A DNA stretch of 64,000 nucleotides from Marinoscillum sp049115815 (GTDB lineage: Bacteria > Bacteroidota > Bacteroidia > Cytophagales > Cyclobacteriaceae). The notes below the pieces were generated by a model that worked only from the letters and a program-made list of their open reading frames with translations, ran no database searches and was not told the origin of the DNA. Shown in pieces: positions 8,146-17,843 of the stretch (the stretch's first letter is position 1; every line of letters begins with the position of its first letter). The position numbers were made by a program, and so were the translations under genes. The stretch spans positions 124,001 through 188,000 of the forward strand of contig JAGDZO010000014.1 of the NCBI GenBank assembly GCA_049115815.1, read 5' to 3'.

Positions 8146-10227
8146 ATGAAACACACCTTACTTTTCGCTCTCGCATTAATTATCGTGCAAACGGTAGGCG
8201 CACAAGAATACATTAAATATGGTCCTGACTACATTGTCATAGAAGCAGAGGACACACCATCTGATATGAGCAAATGGACGCTCCGAAAACCAGGTGATGC
8301 AAAATATTATAAAGGAGAAGGTCAGGAAGCCATTAATCAAACCTATCTCGAATATACAGGACCATGGCTTGGTGGAGCTGATACTGAGTTGACTTACAAG
8401 TTTACTTGCCCTAAGACAAGTGAGTATAGATTGGTCATGCGTATGTATCAGCCATTGAATGAAACAGAAGCTGGCGATAAGAAAAATGACGTTTTCGTAA
8501 AACTTGCGGGAAATTTCACAAGTGCTACCAATCAACCAAAAAGTGAATTAGAGAAGAAGCACAAGTTCTGGGGAAGAGGAGTTAGAAAATGGGGTTCTTG
8601 CCATAAATTAGAAGTAGGCGGAGCACATTTTGATTTGCGATATGGTCTCATAGAGGGTGAAGAATATACGTTTGTGATGTCAGGAAGATCTGGTGGCACA
8701 AGCATAGATTATATCTTATTGTATAATGATGTTCCGCGTAATCCGGTAAACATTCATGATGATATAGCTACCAAATTTTCTGCTGACTACCATCCCAACT
8801 CTCCTCTAGTAGCTCCTACTGGTATTTCGCTAGCACCTGAGCAACCTACCGTTCGCGAAGGTTCTACTGCTCAATTATCTATCGTTTGGGAACCAGAAAA
8901 TGCTCAAAAGGATGTAGCATGGTCTTCATCTGATGAGGCAATTATGACAGTAGATGAAACAGGTATGTTGACCGCCAAAGGCAACGTCGGTCAGACGGCT
9001 ACTATTACAGCTAAGAGCACAATCAATGAATTAACTGCTTCCATAGAAGTGACTATCGTTGAATTTGTTGCCATTGAGGTTACTTCTATTAGCATTTCAC
9101 CTCAAGATATATTCATCCCTGAAGCTATCAGTACCACACTCCAAGCCCAGATAATGCCAGAAAATGCTGATGATAAATCCGTAACATGGAGTAGCAGCCA
9201 TCCCGACATTGCCACGGTGGATCAAAACGGAGTAGTCACTGCTGTGTCATTAGGAGAAACAACAATTAAGGCAACATCCAATACAAATACCAGCATATCT
9301 GGTGAGACCAAAGTCAGTGTTGGTGAATATATCGCTCCATTTTTGAAGTTTGATGATGACACCAAGTACCTCACCACAGAATATGAAGTGGGTGGTAAAC
9401 TAGACGTCTCTTTTGAATTTCATGCGGGAACAGGCAATACGCTTCAAAATCCAATCAAAGTATTTCTTAGACACATCCATATAGATAATGGTGCGTGGAC
9501 AATAGCTAATGATAAAGTCATGGAACTATCCTCATACGTTGGGTCTGTAACCGAATCGGTAACAGCGTCTATATCCTTAGAAGGAGTCACTCCCACTGCT
9601 AGTCTCCCTGAAGGTGATTTCTATTATCTTTTTGTGAAATGTTGGTATTCTAGTGGTGAAACCGCTGATATTGGCCTTCAGCCAATCAACATTGTTGAAA
9701 GAAATATAGCAGTAGCAAGCATATCTTTAAATCAAACGGAGGTTACTTTGAAAAACATAGGTGATACACACCAACTTCTTTCTACTGTAATGCCAGAAAA
9801 TGCCACCAACCAGGAGGTCACATGGAGTACATCCAATGCGGCTATTGTGGAAGTAGATGATAATGGTTTGATTACTGCTGTGGCAGAAGGAAACGCTAAA
9901 ATCACGGCAACTACAACGGATGGCGGTAAAACAGCTGAAGCCAATGTCACTATCAGTATTGAGCAGCCAAGCCCGCTCCTGCTATCAGAAAAAAAAGGAT
10001 TCACCATATGGCCCAATCCCGCACTAGAATCTTTTCATCTTGATTTCGATAAAGACATCATTGGAGCATATCTCGAATTGTATAACACCGCTGGTAAGTT
10101 GATATACGCACAGACAATCACCGCTCTGGATAATGAGATTTCATTAAAAGGGTTTACCCCTGGGATATATCTAATCAAGTTGAATAATGGTATCAAAATG
10201 TTTACTGATAAGTTGATTGTGAGGTAG
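8146..10227 (+). CDS. T9SS-secreted multidomain carbohydrate-binding protein, no visible catalytic domain
   Basis: This 693-residue protein has a signal peptide (1-19) followed by a beta-sandwich (about 20-210) beginning YIVIEAED and containing YLEYTG, which resembles CBM6-like modules and a domain of the giant protein at 37775. Two Big_2 immunoglobulin-like domains follow (about 223-307 and 311-394), then an unassigned beta domain (about 395-523), a third Big_2 domain (about 524-607) and a T9SS sorting domain from FTIWPNP to the end. I see no glycosidase or lyase motif, so a role in surface binding of the polysaccharide is the simplest reading. It lies 250 bases after GH16 and may have its own promoter. 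The N-terminal domain could instead be an undescribed enzyme. Confidence 0.75.
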   Translation: MKHTLLFALALIIVQTVGAQEYIKYGPDYIVIEAEDTPSDMSKWTLRKPGDAKYYKGEGQEAINQTYLEYTGPWLGGADTELTYKFTCPKTSEYRLVMRMYQPLNETEAGDKKNDVFVKLAGNFTSATNQPKSELEKKHKFWGRGVRKWGSCHKLEVGGAHFDLRYGLIEGEEYTFVMSGRSGGTSIDYILLYNDVPRNPVNIHDDIATKFSADYHPNSPLVAPTGISLAPEQPTVREGSTAQLSIVWEPENAQKDVAWSSSDEAIMTVDETGMLTAKGNVGQTATITAKSTINELTASIEVTIVEFVAIEVTSISISPQDIFIPEAISTTLQAQIMPENADDKSVTWSSSHPDIATVDQNGVVTAVSLGETTIKATSNTNTSISGETKVSVGEYIAPFLKFDDDTKYLTTEYEVGGKLDVSFEFHAGTGNTLQNPIKVFLRHIHIDNGAWTIANDKVMELSSYVGSVTESVTASISLEGVTPTASLPEGDFYYLFVKCWYSSGETADIGLQPINIVERNIAVASISLNQTEVTLKNIGDTHQLLSTVMPENATNQEVTWSTSNAAIVEVDDNGLITAVAEGNAKITATTTDGGKTAEANVTISIEQPSPLLLSEKKGFTIWPNPALESFHLDFDKDIIGAYLELYNTAGKLIYAQTITALDNEISLKGFTPGIYLIKLNNGIKMFTDKLIVR

Positions 10228-10589
10228 AGTTTGAAGCGTGCTTAGGTATTTTGGAATAATACATTGTCTGAAAGTTGAAACCCTAGTCGTTTGGTATCAA
10301 TTTCGAAAATTGACTGCTCTATTAAACTTCCCCAATTAGGTTTCTTCTTTTTAAATGGGAACAGATGGTTTTATGTATTATCCAACGAAGATTCCTCTCT
10401 AAATAAAAAGCGGATCTTTCTAGGCCTTCAGTGCCATAGCTAGTCATCATACTTTCAATTGACCATATGGCCAATTAATAATATTACCCTGTTATCAAGC
10501 TGCTTCTAACCCTATTGCTTCTTTGGCTTTTGATTTTTTTTACACTGAATCAATATAAAATCTCAGAGCACCTATAGTTAAAGCACATT
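10228..10589. other. Intergenic stretch without a gene
   Basis: These 362 bases hold no convincing coding sequence. The only structure I see is a perfect inverted repeat TCAATTT-CGA-AAATTGA at 10297-10313 and an AT-rich tract just before the next gene, either of which could belong to a promoter. No clear -7 box or terminator was found. Confidence 0.4.
10297..10313. promoter_or_regulatory. Inverted repeat, possible operator
   Basis: TCAATTT and AAATTGA are perfect complements around CGA. It lies about 275 bases upstream of the beta-helix gene and 70 bases after the binding-protein gene. Function is unknown. Confidence 0.2.
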
Positions 10590-13259
10590 ATGAAAATTGA
10601 ACGGTCCGTTTTGTATCTATCGATTCTCTATCTAGCCTGTTCTTCTCATCTGAATGCCCAAAAAACGATTCACGTATATTCCATAGATATCCCATGGGAA
10701 AGTGATCAATTAACCGAAGAAGAGGAGAAAATTTATTCTATCAACGAAGCAATATCCATGGTCAGTGCTGGTGATATCATCATATTGCATAAAGGCGTTT
10801 ATCGAGAAAGAGTTGTGGTCAATAAGAACGACCTCACCATCAAAAGTGAAAACGGAGAATATGTACTCGTGACTGGCAATGAAGTAGTATCAGGCTGGTC
10901 AGAGGCTCCTGATATGATCTCTGGTGTTGTCAATGCAGATATTTCTTCTTTCAACATTGAAACAGATTACACTCAGCTTTTCGCCAATGGCAACCGCCAA
11001 ATCATGGCCCGCCATCCTAATAATGAAACGGGAAGAATGATGGAGCCAATGGGCGATGCTAGTGGGTACGCCTCGCTGATCAGTGTTTCCAAGGATGAAG
11101 GGGCCAACGGCACTGGACATGCTACGTTTCAAGGTCAGCAATTACCTAATGTAGACCTAACAGGAGGGATTTTCAGAGGGTTGACAGGAAAAATGCGCAA
11201 CTACGTATATGGCACCATAGTAGGGTCTTCGGGCAACACTGTAGACTTCAAAGCTATTAGTAACGGAGTATGGAAAAATGCTGCTGCCATTAGTAATACT
11301 TATCACAAGTGGAGCTGGGGTTACGTCTTGCACAAAAATCTTATTGACTATCCCGGCGAATGGTTTGCTGATGGGACACAACTTTATTACTATCCTTACG
11401 AAGATGAAAACATCCTCAATACAAGAATAGAGATTCAGGTTAGAGAAAAGGTAATGGTGCTGAGCAATACCTCTGGTGTAACAGTTACAGGAGTTCATTT
11501 TGCAGCGGGCACCATAGACATGCAAAATACCCATGATGCTACATTGGAAAATTGTAGTATGAGATACCTATATCCATTTTGGACTCCAACTGGATACGGG
11601 CAGGGCGAAACAGACTCTAGAGGTATCTATTTGGTCAATTCTTCAAACAACAGCTTCAAAAACGTCTATATAGGACATAGCTGGTCAAATATGATCGCGC
11701 TGAAAGGTGGACAAGACAATAATTTTCAAAATTGTGTAATTGAGGATTTTGGTTGGATAGGTGTTTTTACGTCTGGCATTCATATTAATAAAAGTGATAA
11801 TACCAACATCAACCAATGCACATTCGGAGATGCAGGCAGGTTCCAAATCCGTATTGATGGTGGGGATGCTAAAGTGAATATCCTAGACTGTGATTTTTAC
11901 GGCTCTATGAAAATGGGGGAAGATGCAGGGCCTATAGAGGCTACCAGTACAGGACGAATAGGTACAATTGATATGAAAGGGAGCGAAATAGCCTACAATA
12001 AAGTACATGACGTGCAGGGGGTGCCGGTTTCTGATGGTAACTATAAGCGAGTGAAAGCCACGGCTTTTTACATGGAGGACACAGAAAACTACACGGCACA
12101 TCACAACTTAGTGTACAACATGCAACACACGGATTATGATGGCCCACATGAAATAGAGCGTGTCGGAGAATTCTTGTACCTAGGCCCCAGGTACAATGCC
12201 ATGCACAAGCCAGTAAACTATTATAACAACACCATTTGGAATGTAGACGAAAACATAGGTATTTGGAATATACGAATAGCTAATTGGCAAGAACTAGGGA
12301 TACAGCCTCCGGACACTACAGGTTTGATGAAAGACGGACATTTCGCCAATAATATCTTCATGCAAGGGCCGGGGTTTAAATTGAATTATAGTAGCCAAGT
12401 GCTCACGAGTAAAGGGGCCAAAGTAGACTGGGCAGATAGTCCTGCGGGTTCGAGTATAAGTACTGATGACTTTGATGAATATGTTGCACATTGTGCTAAT
12501 TGGGGGTACCATTTTAACCCAGAGTACAACTTCATGGTAGAGCCAGATATGGCAGCTGAATATTTCACCAATGTAGATGCTAAAGACTTTTCGCTGGTCA
12601 ACTCATCCGTGGCTATAGGCGCAGGAATCGAACTACCTGGAATAACAAGTTCGTCTAATCCAGATGTTGGTGCGCTCGAAGGAAGTGATCGAGTGCTCAA
12701 TGCTGGAGCAAAGTTGGATATACCAGATTTTTTGGAAATGACGAGGCTTCAAATTACCGTCACATCATTGAACATTGAAGAGGATAGTGTCTCTATTGAT
12801 ATTGGACAGTCTACTGAAATATTGGCAGAAGTTTTACCCCTAAATGCCCTGAACATCAATATGGCCTGGGCTTCTGGTGATTCTAATATCGTGACCGTAA
12901 CTCAGGAGGGTACAATTAGCGGAATCGATGCAGGATCAGCCTATATCAAGGCCACTTCCGTAGACGGGGGTTATTCCGACTCAGTATTTGTTCAAGTCAT
13001 TGACCCTAATTTGCTCCAGGTTCCTTCAGGATATAATTTAGAAGTCTACCCTAACCCAATACATGACGTGTTATATGTCAAAACCACTGAGGATTGGCAT
13101 GATATGTCGGTGAAGGTTTTTGATATGACTGGTACGCTGTGTCTAGAAACTGCAAGTATTGACGGGAAAATTGACTTGAGTGAATTAAACATAGGCGTTT
13201 TTGTGATCTTAGTTAGCAATCAAATAGCGTCGAGAACCTTTAAAATTATTAAGCATTAA
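10590..13259 (+). CDS. T9SS-secreted right-handed beta-helix protein with Big_2 domain, putative glycosidase or lyase
   Basis: This 889-residue protein has a signal peptide (1-23), a DUF1565-like start (INEAISMVSAGDIIILHKGVY), then a long right-handed beta-helix with repeated short strands rich in N and G (about 280-600). A Big_2 domain (about 725-805) and a T9SS sorting domain (LEVYPNP to the end) complete it. It is related to the 1397-residue protein at 33346: both share AR.PNN, NVD.(S/T)GG, DYPGEW and SNPDVGA in the same order. Beta-helix folds occur in polysaccharide lyases and several glycosidase families, but I recognise no characterised active site. GH2 follows 36 bases later, suggesting joint use on algal galactan. 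Confidence 0.72.
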   Translation: MKIERSVLYLSILYLACSSHLNAQKTIHVYSIDIPWESDQLTEEEEKIYSINEAISMVSAGDIIILHKGVYRERVVVNKNDLTIKSENGEYVLVTGNEVVSGWSEAPDMISGVVNADISSFNIETDYTQLFANGNRQIMARHPNNETGRMMEPMGDASGYASLISVSKDEGANGTGHATFQGQQLPNVDLTGGIFRGLTGKMRNYVYGTIVGSSGNTVDFKAISNGVWKNAAAISNTYHKWSWGYVLHKNLIDYPGEWFADGTQLYYYPYEDENILNTRIEIQVREKVMVLSNTSGVTVTGVHFAAGTIDMQNTHDATLENCSMRYLYPFWTPTGYGQGETDSRGIYLVNSSNNSFKNVYIGHSWSNMIALKGGQDNNFQNCVIEDFGWIGVFTSGIHINKSDNTNINQCTFGDAGRFQIRIDGGDAKVNILDCDFYGSMKMGEDAGPIEATSTGRIGTIDMKGSEIAYNKVHDVQGVPVSDGNYKRVKATAFYMEDTENYTAHHNLVYNMQHTDYDGPHEIERVGEFLYLGPRYNAMHKPVNYYNNTIWNVDENIGIWNIRIANWQELGIQPPDTTGLMKDGHFANNIFMQGPGFKLNYSSQVLTSKGAKVDWADSPAGSSISTDDFDEYVAHCANWGYHFNPEYNFMVEPDMAAEYFTNVDAKDFSLVNSSVAIGAGIELPGITSSSNPDVGALEGSDRVLNAGAKLDIPDFLEMTRLQITVTSLNIEEDSVSIDIGQSTEILAEVLPLNALNINMAWASGDSNIVTVTQEGTISGIDAGSAYIKATSVDGGYSDSVFVQVIDPNLLQVPSGYNLEVYPNPIHDVLYVKTTEDWHDMSVKVFDMTGTLCLETASIDGKIDLSELNIGVFVILVSNQIASRTFKIIKH

Positions 13260-13295
13260 TTGATTTCAATTGAAATTAGAGATTGCTATCCTATC

Positions 13296-16130
13296 ATGAT
13301 TAGCTCATTGGAAAAAGTGTTTCTCTGTCTAACGATACTCTGTTGTTTCGGGTATAATGCTAATGCCCAAACTGCGCCTACTACTGAGGTTCAATACTTG
13401 TCTGGGACGGGCAAGGATGACATGGTCAATTGGGATTTCAAATGCTCCTCCGGTATGAATAGCGGTGAATGGACGACTATTGGTGTGCCGTCTTGTTGGG
13501 AACTTCAAGGTTTCGGGCATTACAATTACGGACATGATCCCTTAGAAGATAGAGTGAATGAATTTGGTCTGTACCGATATAAGTTTTCTGTCCCAGATAA
13601 CTGGAAAAACAAATCAATCAAAATCGTATTTGAGGGAGTGATGACAGATGCTGAGGTGAAAATAAATGGAGAGCTGGCAGGAGAAATTCATCAAGGGGCA
13701 TTTTATGAGTTTAAGTACACCATCACAGATCTTATAAACTTCAATGAGCCGAATCTACTTGAAGTTAAGGTCAATAAAGCATCATCCAATGAATCCATAA
13801 ACCATGCTGAACGAAAGGCTGATTTCTGGGTCTTTGGAGGCATATTTCGTCCAGTTTATTTACAAGCTTTTCCCGAAAGTCATATTGAAAGGATAGCTAT
13901 AGATGCTCAAGCTGATGGCGATATTCTAGCTGAAATTCACTTAATCAATCAAAAAGGTACTTCTATTGAGCTTTCCTTATTGGATCTGGCGGGCGATCTA
14001 GTTCAAAAATTGGAGGTTACCGATCTTTCAAAAACTGAGAATATTTGGACATTGAGTTCAAAAGCCTTAAACATCAAAACTTGGAATCCTGAATTGCCTA
14101 ACCTATATCAGTTACAAGTTCTACTCAAGGATAAAAGAGGCCATCCGGTTCATCAAATTTCACAGAGAATTGGCTTCAGAACAGTGCAGGTATTGGCAAG
14201 TGATGGCATCTACATCAATGGGCAACGAATCAAATTCAAAGGAGTAAATCGGCATTCCTTCTACCCTACCTCTGGACGCACCACCTCCAAAGATCTTAGC
14301 ATCTATCACGTTAAGATGATGAAAGACATGAACATGAACGCTGTGCGAATGTCTCATTATCCTCCTGATGTGCATTTTTTAGATGTATGTGATTCACTGG
14401 GGTTGTTTGTGATAGATGAAGTCTGCACATGGCACAGTCCACATTTAGATACACAAGTGGGAAGAAAAATCGTCATGGAAACTGTAGTGAGAGACGTCAA
14501 CCATCCATCCATTTTGCTTTGGGCCAATGGCAATGAAACTGGATGGAACACCGAGCTGGATGATGACTATAGCCAATTGGATATCCAGAATCGTGAAGTA
14601 ATCCATCCTTGGAATATCTTCAGGAAAACCAACACCCTTCATTATTTCTCTTATCGTGGATTGGCAAATGATGGACCATCGAAAGATAAGGTATTTTTCC
14701 CTACAGAATTCCTTCATGGATTATATGATGGTGGACATGGAGCGGGATTGGAAGACTATTGGAAACTCATGTGGGAGATGCCCCTATCTGCTGGTGGTTT
14801 TCTTTGGGATTTTGCTGACGAGGCGGTAGTGCGCACAGACAAAGAAGGTGCCTTGGATACGGACGGAAACCACGCTGCAGACGGTATAGTTGGGCCGTAT
14901 GGAGAGAAAGAAGGGAGCTACTATACCATCAAGGAGGTTTGGTCACCTATTCATATCGAAGAGAGGTATATAAGAAATGATTTTAACGGGCTATTTAGAG
15001 TGGAGAATCGATATCATTTCACCAATCTAAACCAATGTCAAATTAAGGCAACTTGGTTACGTTTTAACGGACCTTACGACACAGAGAAAGCTTCTATTAT
15101 TTCTCAGAGCGATATAGCGCTTCCAGATTTGGCTCCTTCACAGTCTGGTTCTTTCAAAGTACCGCTAGCTGACAATTGGGAAACAATGGATGCATTATTG
15201 CTAAAAGCAACCGACCTATCTGGCAAAGAGATATTCACATGGTCCTACCCTATCAGAACCCCTTGTGAACTGATTGAAGAACATATTCAACACACTACAG
15301 ATGGAGAAATAACGAGCGCCATAGGCAACGGACAAATTAAGATCAAGACAAAAAATCATCAATATGCTTTCAATGAAAAAAATGGCACTTTGGAAGAGGT
15401 GATCGCTAATGGTGAACTTACGCCATTCAATAATGGACCGATCATATTGGGTCATCAGGATAAAATTGAAAAAATCAATGTCGTCCAAAATGAGAACAAT
15501 GTGGAAATTGTGATTGTATACGAGAAGACTAACAAGTCACCACATTGGGCAAGTCACAAAGAATATAGCTCAGATATAATCAAGTGGACAATACATCCTG
15601 ATGGTTTGTTGGATCTAGATGTGGAAATAAAGGGCAAAAGAATCATCTCTGAGTTTAAGGGTATCAGCTTCTCCTTTCCAGAATCGGAAGTAAACAGTAT
15701 GAAGTGGCTGGGTAATGGCCCTTACCGAGTCTGGCGAAATAGAATGAAAGGAACGAAATTTCAAGTTTGGGAAAATGAATACAACAATACCATCACAGGT
15801 GAACCTAATCCTATCTATCCAGAGTTTAAGGGCTATTTCGCAGATATATACTGGGCACAGATCAAAGGAAAAAACAACAGAGGATTCACGGTATACAGCA
15901 AAACGCCTGATTTGTTTTTGAGACTGCTTACACCAGTATCTCCCAAGGAAGATCCGAGAGAGCGTGTTACTCCAGTTTTTCCTGAAGGAGATATTTCATT
16001 CCTGAAAAATATATCCGCCATAGGAACCAAATTTCAAGAGCCTAGCAGCATGGGCCCACACGGTCATACTGAAAACTATTTTGGGAATTCTGATGATCCC
16101 ATTTCCATTAATTTGACCTTCGAGTTTTAA
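13296..16130 (+). CDS. GH2 beta-galactosidase, secreted
   Basis: This 944-residue protein has a signal peptide (about 1-24), a sugar-binding domain with GVPSCWELQGFG (about 60-190), an immunoglobulin-like domain, a TIM barrel (about 305-560) and C-terminal beta-sandwich domains. The acid/base is Glu414 in NGNETGWN and the likely nucleophile is Glu471 in FFPTEF. This second motif differs from the CEYAHAMGN of LacZ, so the protein belongs to a different GH2 branch from the enzyme at 59832. I chose ATG 13296 over a TTG at 13260, which is directly after the upstream stop and precedes the signal peptide by 12 residues. Removal of D-galactose or a substituted galactose from oligosaccharides is expected. 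Confidence 0.88.
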   Translation: MISSLEKVFLCLTILCCFGYNANAQTAPTTEVQYLSGTGKDDMVNWDFKCSSGMNSGEWTTIGVPSCWELQGFGHYNYGHDPLEDRVNEFGLYRYKFSVPDNWKNKSIKIVFEGVMTDAEVKINGELAGEIHQGAFYEFKYTITDLINFNEPNLLEVKVNKASSNESINHAERKADFWVFGGIFRPVYLQAFPESHIERIAIDAQADGDILAEIHLINQKGTSIELSLLDLAGDLVQKLEVTDLSKTENIWTLSSKALNIKTWNPELPNLYQLQVLLKDKRGHPVHQISQRIGFRTVQVLASDGIYINGQRIKFKGVNRHSFYPTSGRTTSKDLSIYHVKMMKDMNMNAVRMSHYPPDVHFLDVCDSLGLFVIDEVCTWHSPHLDTQVGRKIVMETVVRDVNHPSILLWANGNETGWNTELDDDYSQLDIQNREVIHPWNIFRKTNTLHYFSYRGLANDGPSKDKVFFPTEFLHGLYDGGHGAGLEDYWKLMWEMPLSAGGFLWDFADEAVVRTDKEGALDTDGNHAADGIVGPYGEKEGSYYTIKEVWSPIHIEERYIRNDFNGLFRVENRYHFTNLNQCQIKATWLRFNGPYDTEKASIISQSDIALPDLAPSQSGSFKVPLADNWETMDALLLKATDLSGKEIFTWSYPIRTPCELIEEHIQHTTDGEITSAIGNGQIKIKTKNHQYAFNEKNGTLEEVIANGELTPFNNGPIILGHQDKIEKINVVQNENNVEIVIVYEKTNKSPHWASHKEYSSDIIKWTIHPDGLLDLDVEIKGKRIISEFKGISFSFPESEVNSMKWLGNGPYRVWRNRMKGTKFQVWENEYNNTITGEPNPIYPEFKGYFADIYWAQIKGKNNRGFTVYSKTPDLFLRLLTPVSPKEDPRERVTPVFPEGDISFLKNISAIGTKFQEPSSMGPHGHTENYFGNSDDPISINLTFEF

Positions 16131-16214
16131 CGAATTATGCTTTCGAACCGAATGAAATATCTATCCAAAAATATTGCGGAGCGCAAAAAGTTGTCTCTAA
16201 TAAGGTACCCAATC

Positions 16215-17843
16215 ATGAAATTGACCAATCTACCTTTCCTACTCCTATTGGGTATCATTATGATATCCTGCGGGTCAGAACCAGAGAATAAATCTCCCAA
16301 TATTTTCTATATCATGTCTGATGATCATACTACACAGGCCATCGGGGCATACGGCAGTCGATTGGCGGTGTTGAACCCTACTCCCAATATAGATAGAATA
16401 GCAAATGAAGGAATATTGATGCAAAACGTATTCTGTACCAACTCCATTTGTACCCCATCAAGAGCATCCATCATGACTGGCCAGTATGGTCAAGTAAATG
16501 GTGTGGTAGACTTGAGCGGGAAGCTGGCACCAGAGAATCAATACCTGGCGCTGGAAATGAAAAAGAATGGATACCAAACAGCTATGATTGGAAAGTGGCA
16601 TTTGAAGCATGCACCAGAGTCTTTTGATTACTACAATGTGCTGCCGGGTCAGGGTGATTATTTTGATCCAATATTGTATAGCAGAGAGGGGACTGAAAAA
16701 AGAGAAATAAGATTTGAAGAAGACTTGGTGAGAGAAGTAAATGCTACTCAGTATGAAGGTCATTCTTCAGATGTGATCACCGATATATCATTGAAATGGC
16801 TTAAAACGAAAAGAGACCCTTCCAAGCCCTTCTTCCTCATGCACCATTTCAAAGCTCCGCATGATTTCTTTGAGTTCGCTCCGCGCTATCAAAATTATCT
16901 GGAGAATACGTTTATTCCCGAACCGGAGAGTCTATGGGACAACAAAAACAATGGGTCAATAGCCACAAGAGGCATAGATGATCAATTAATGGACACCATT
17001 GGCTCATCTATAGGTCACAGAAATGTTATCAGAAATATGGGGATGCACATGGAAATTGACCCAAGTATCCCTGATCCAGAATATAAGCGCCTTGCCTATC
17101 AAGAATACTTGAAACGATACCTGAGATGTGTCAAAGGTGTAGACGACAATGTGAAGCGAATCCTTGACTATTTGGAAGAAGAAGGAATTTTAGACAATAC
17201 GATTATTATATACACTGGAGATCAAGGGTTTATGCTTGGAGAGCATGACTATATAGACAAGCGCTGGATGTATGAAGAATCTCAGCGAATGCCTTTCCTA
17301 GTAAGGTATCCTAAAAGCATCCAAGCTGGAGCTAAATCTGATGCCATGATTAACAATGTGGACTTTGCTCCTACTATCCTGTCATTAGCAGGCGGGGAAG
17401 TGCCAGGATACATGCAAGGGTCGAGCTTTAGGGAAATCTTAGAAACCCAGAAGGAGCCAAAAGGCTGGAAACAAGAAACCTACTACAGATACTGGATGCA
17501 CATGGCTCATAAGCACAACAATCCTGCTCACTTCGGTATTCGCACCAAGGACTCTAAGTTGATATTCTATTACGGCAGAGATTATCAACAGAGAAATGCA
17601 GAAGCTCAAGAATGGGCTCATAATCCCGAATCTATGTCAGATTTTCTCACTCCTGTTGCATGGGAATTCTATGATCTAAGGAACGATCCTCAGGAAATGG
17701 ACAACAGATACGGTGACCCAGAATACGCTGATGCTATCAGTGATTTAAAAGCGCGCCTTATCAAATTGAGGGATGAAGTAAAGGAAGATGATTCGCGCTA
17801 TCCTGAAATTCAAAAAGTTATAAGTGAATATTGGAATGACTAG
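16215..17843 (+). CDS. S1 sulfatase, probably subfamily S1_11, lipoprotein
   Basis: This 542-residue protein has a lipobox (IIMISC, Cys19), the SDDHT metal strand, the formylglycine motif CTPSR (Cys79), IGKWHLK and the segment FLMHHFKAPHDFFEFAPRY, which I associate with S1_11 enzymes such as N-acetylglucosamine-6-sulfatases and the porphyran L-galactose-6-sulfate sulfatase of Bacteroides plebeius. GDQGFMLGEH supplies the late metal ligands. I chose ATG 16215 because upstream in-frame starts precede the signal by 26 residues. Its stop overlaps the start of the next sulfatase by 8 bases, implying translational coupling. Removal of 6-sulfate from L-galactose of porphyran is a plausible role but rests on subfamily recognition by eye. 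Confidence 0.85.
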   Translation: MKLTNLPFLLLLGIIMISCGSEPENKSPNIFYIMSDDHTTQAIGAYGSRLAVLNPTPNIDRIANEGILMQNVFCTNSICTPSRASIMTGQYGQVNGVVDLSGKLAPENQYLALEMKKNGYQTAMIGKWHLKHAPESFDYYNVLPGQGDYFDPILYSREGTEKREIRFEEDLVREVNATQYEGHSSDVITDISLKWLKTKRDPSKPFFLMHHFKAPHDFFEFAPRYQNYLENTFIPEPESLWDNKNNGSIATRGIDDQLMDTIGSSIGHRNVIRNMGMHMEIDPSIPDPEYKRLAYQEYLKRYLRCVKGVDDNVKRILDYLEEEGILDNTIIIYTGDQGFMLGEHDYIDKRWMYEESQRMPFLVRYPKSIQAGAKSDAMINNVDFAPTILSLAGGEVPGYMQGSSFREILETQKEPKGWKQETYYRYWMHMAHKHNNPAHFGIRTKDSKLIFYYGRDYQQRNAEAQEWAHNPESMSDFLTPVAWEFYDLRNDPQEMDNRYGDPEYADAISDLKARLIKLRDEVKEDDSRYPEIQKVISEYWND

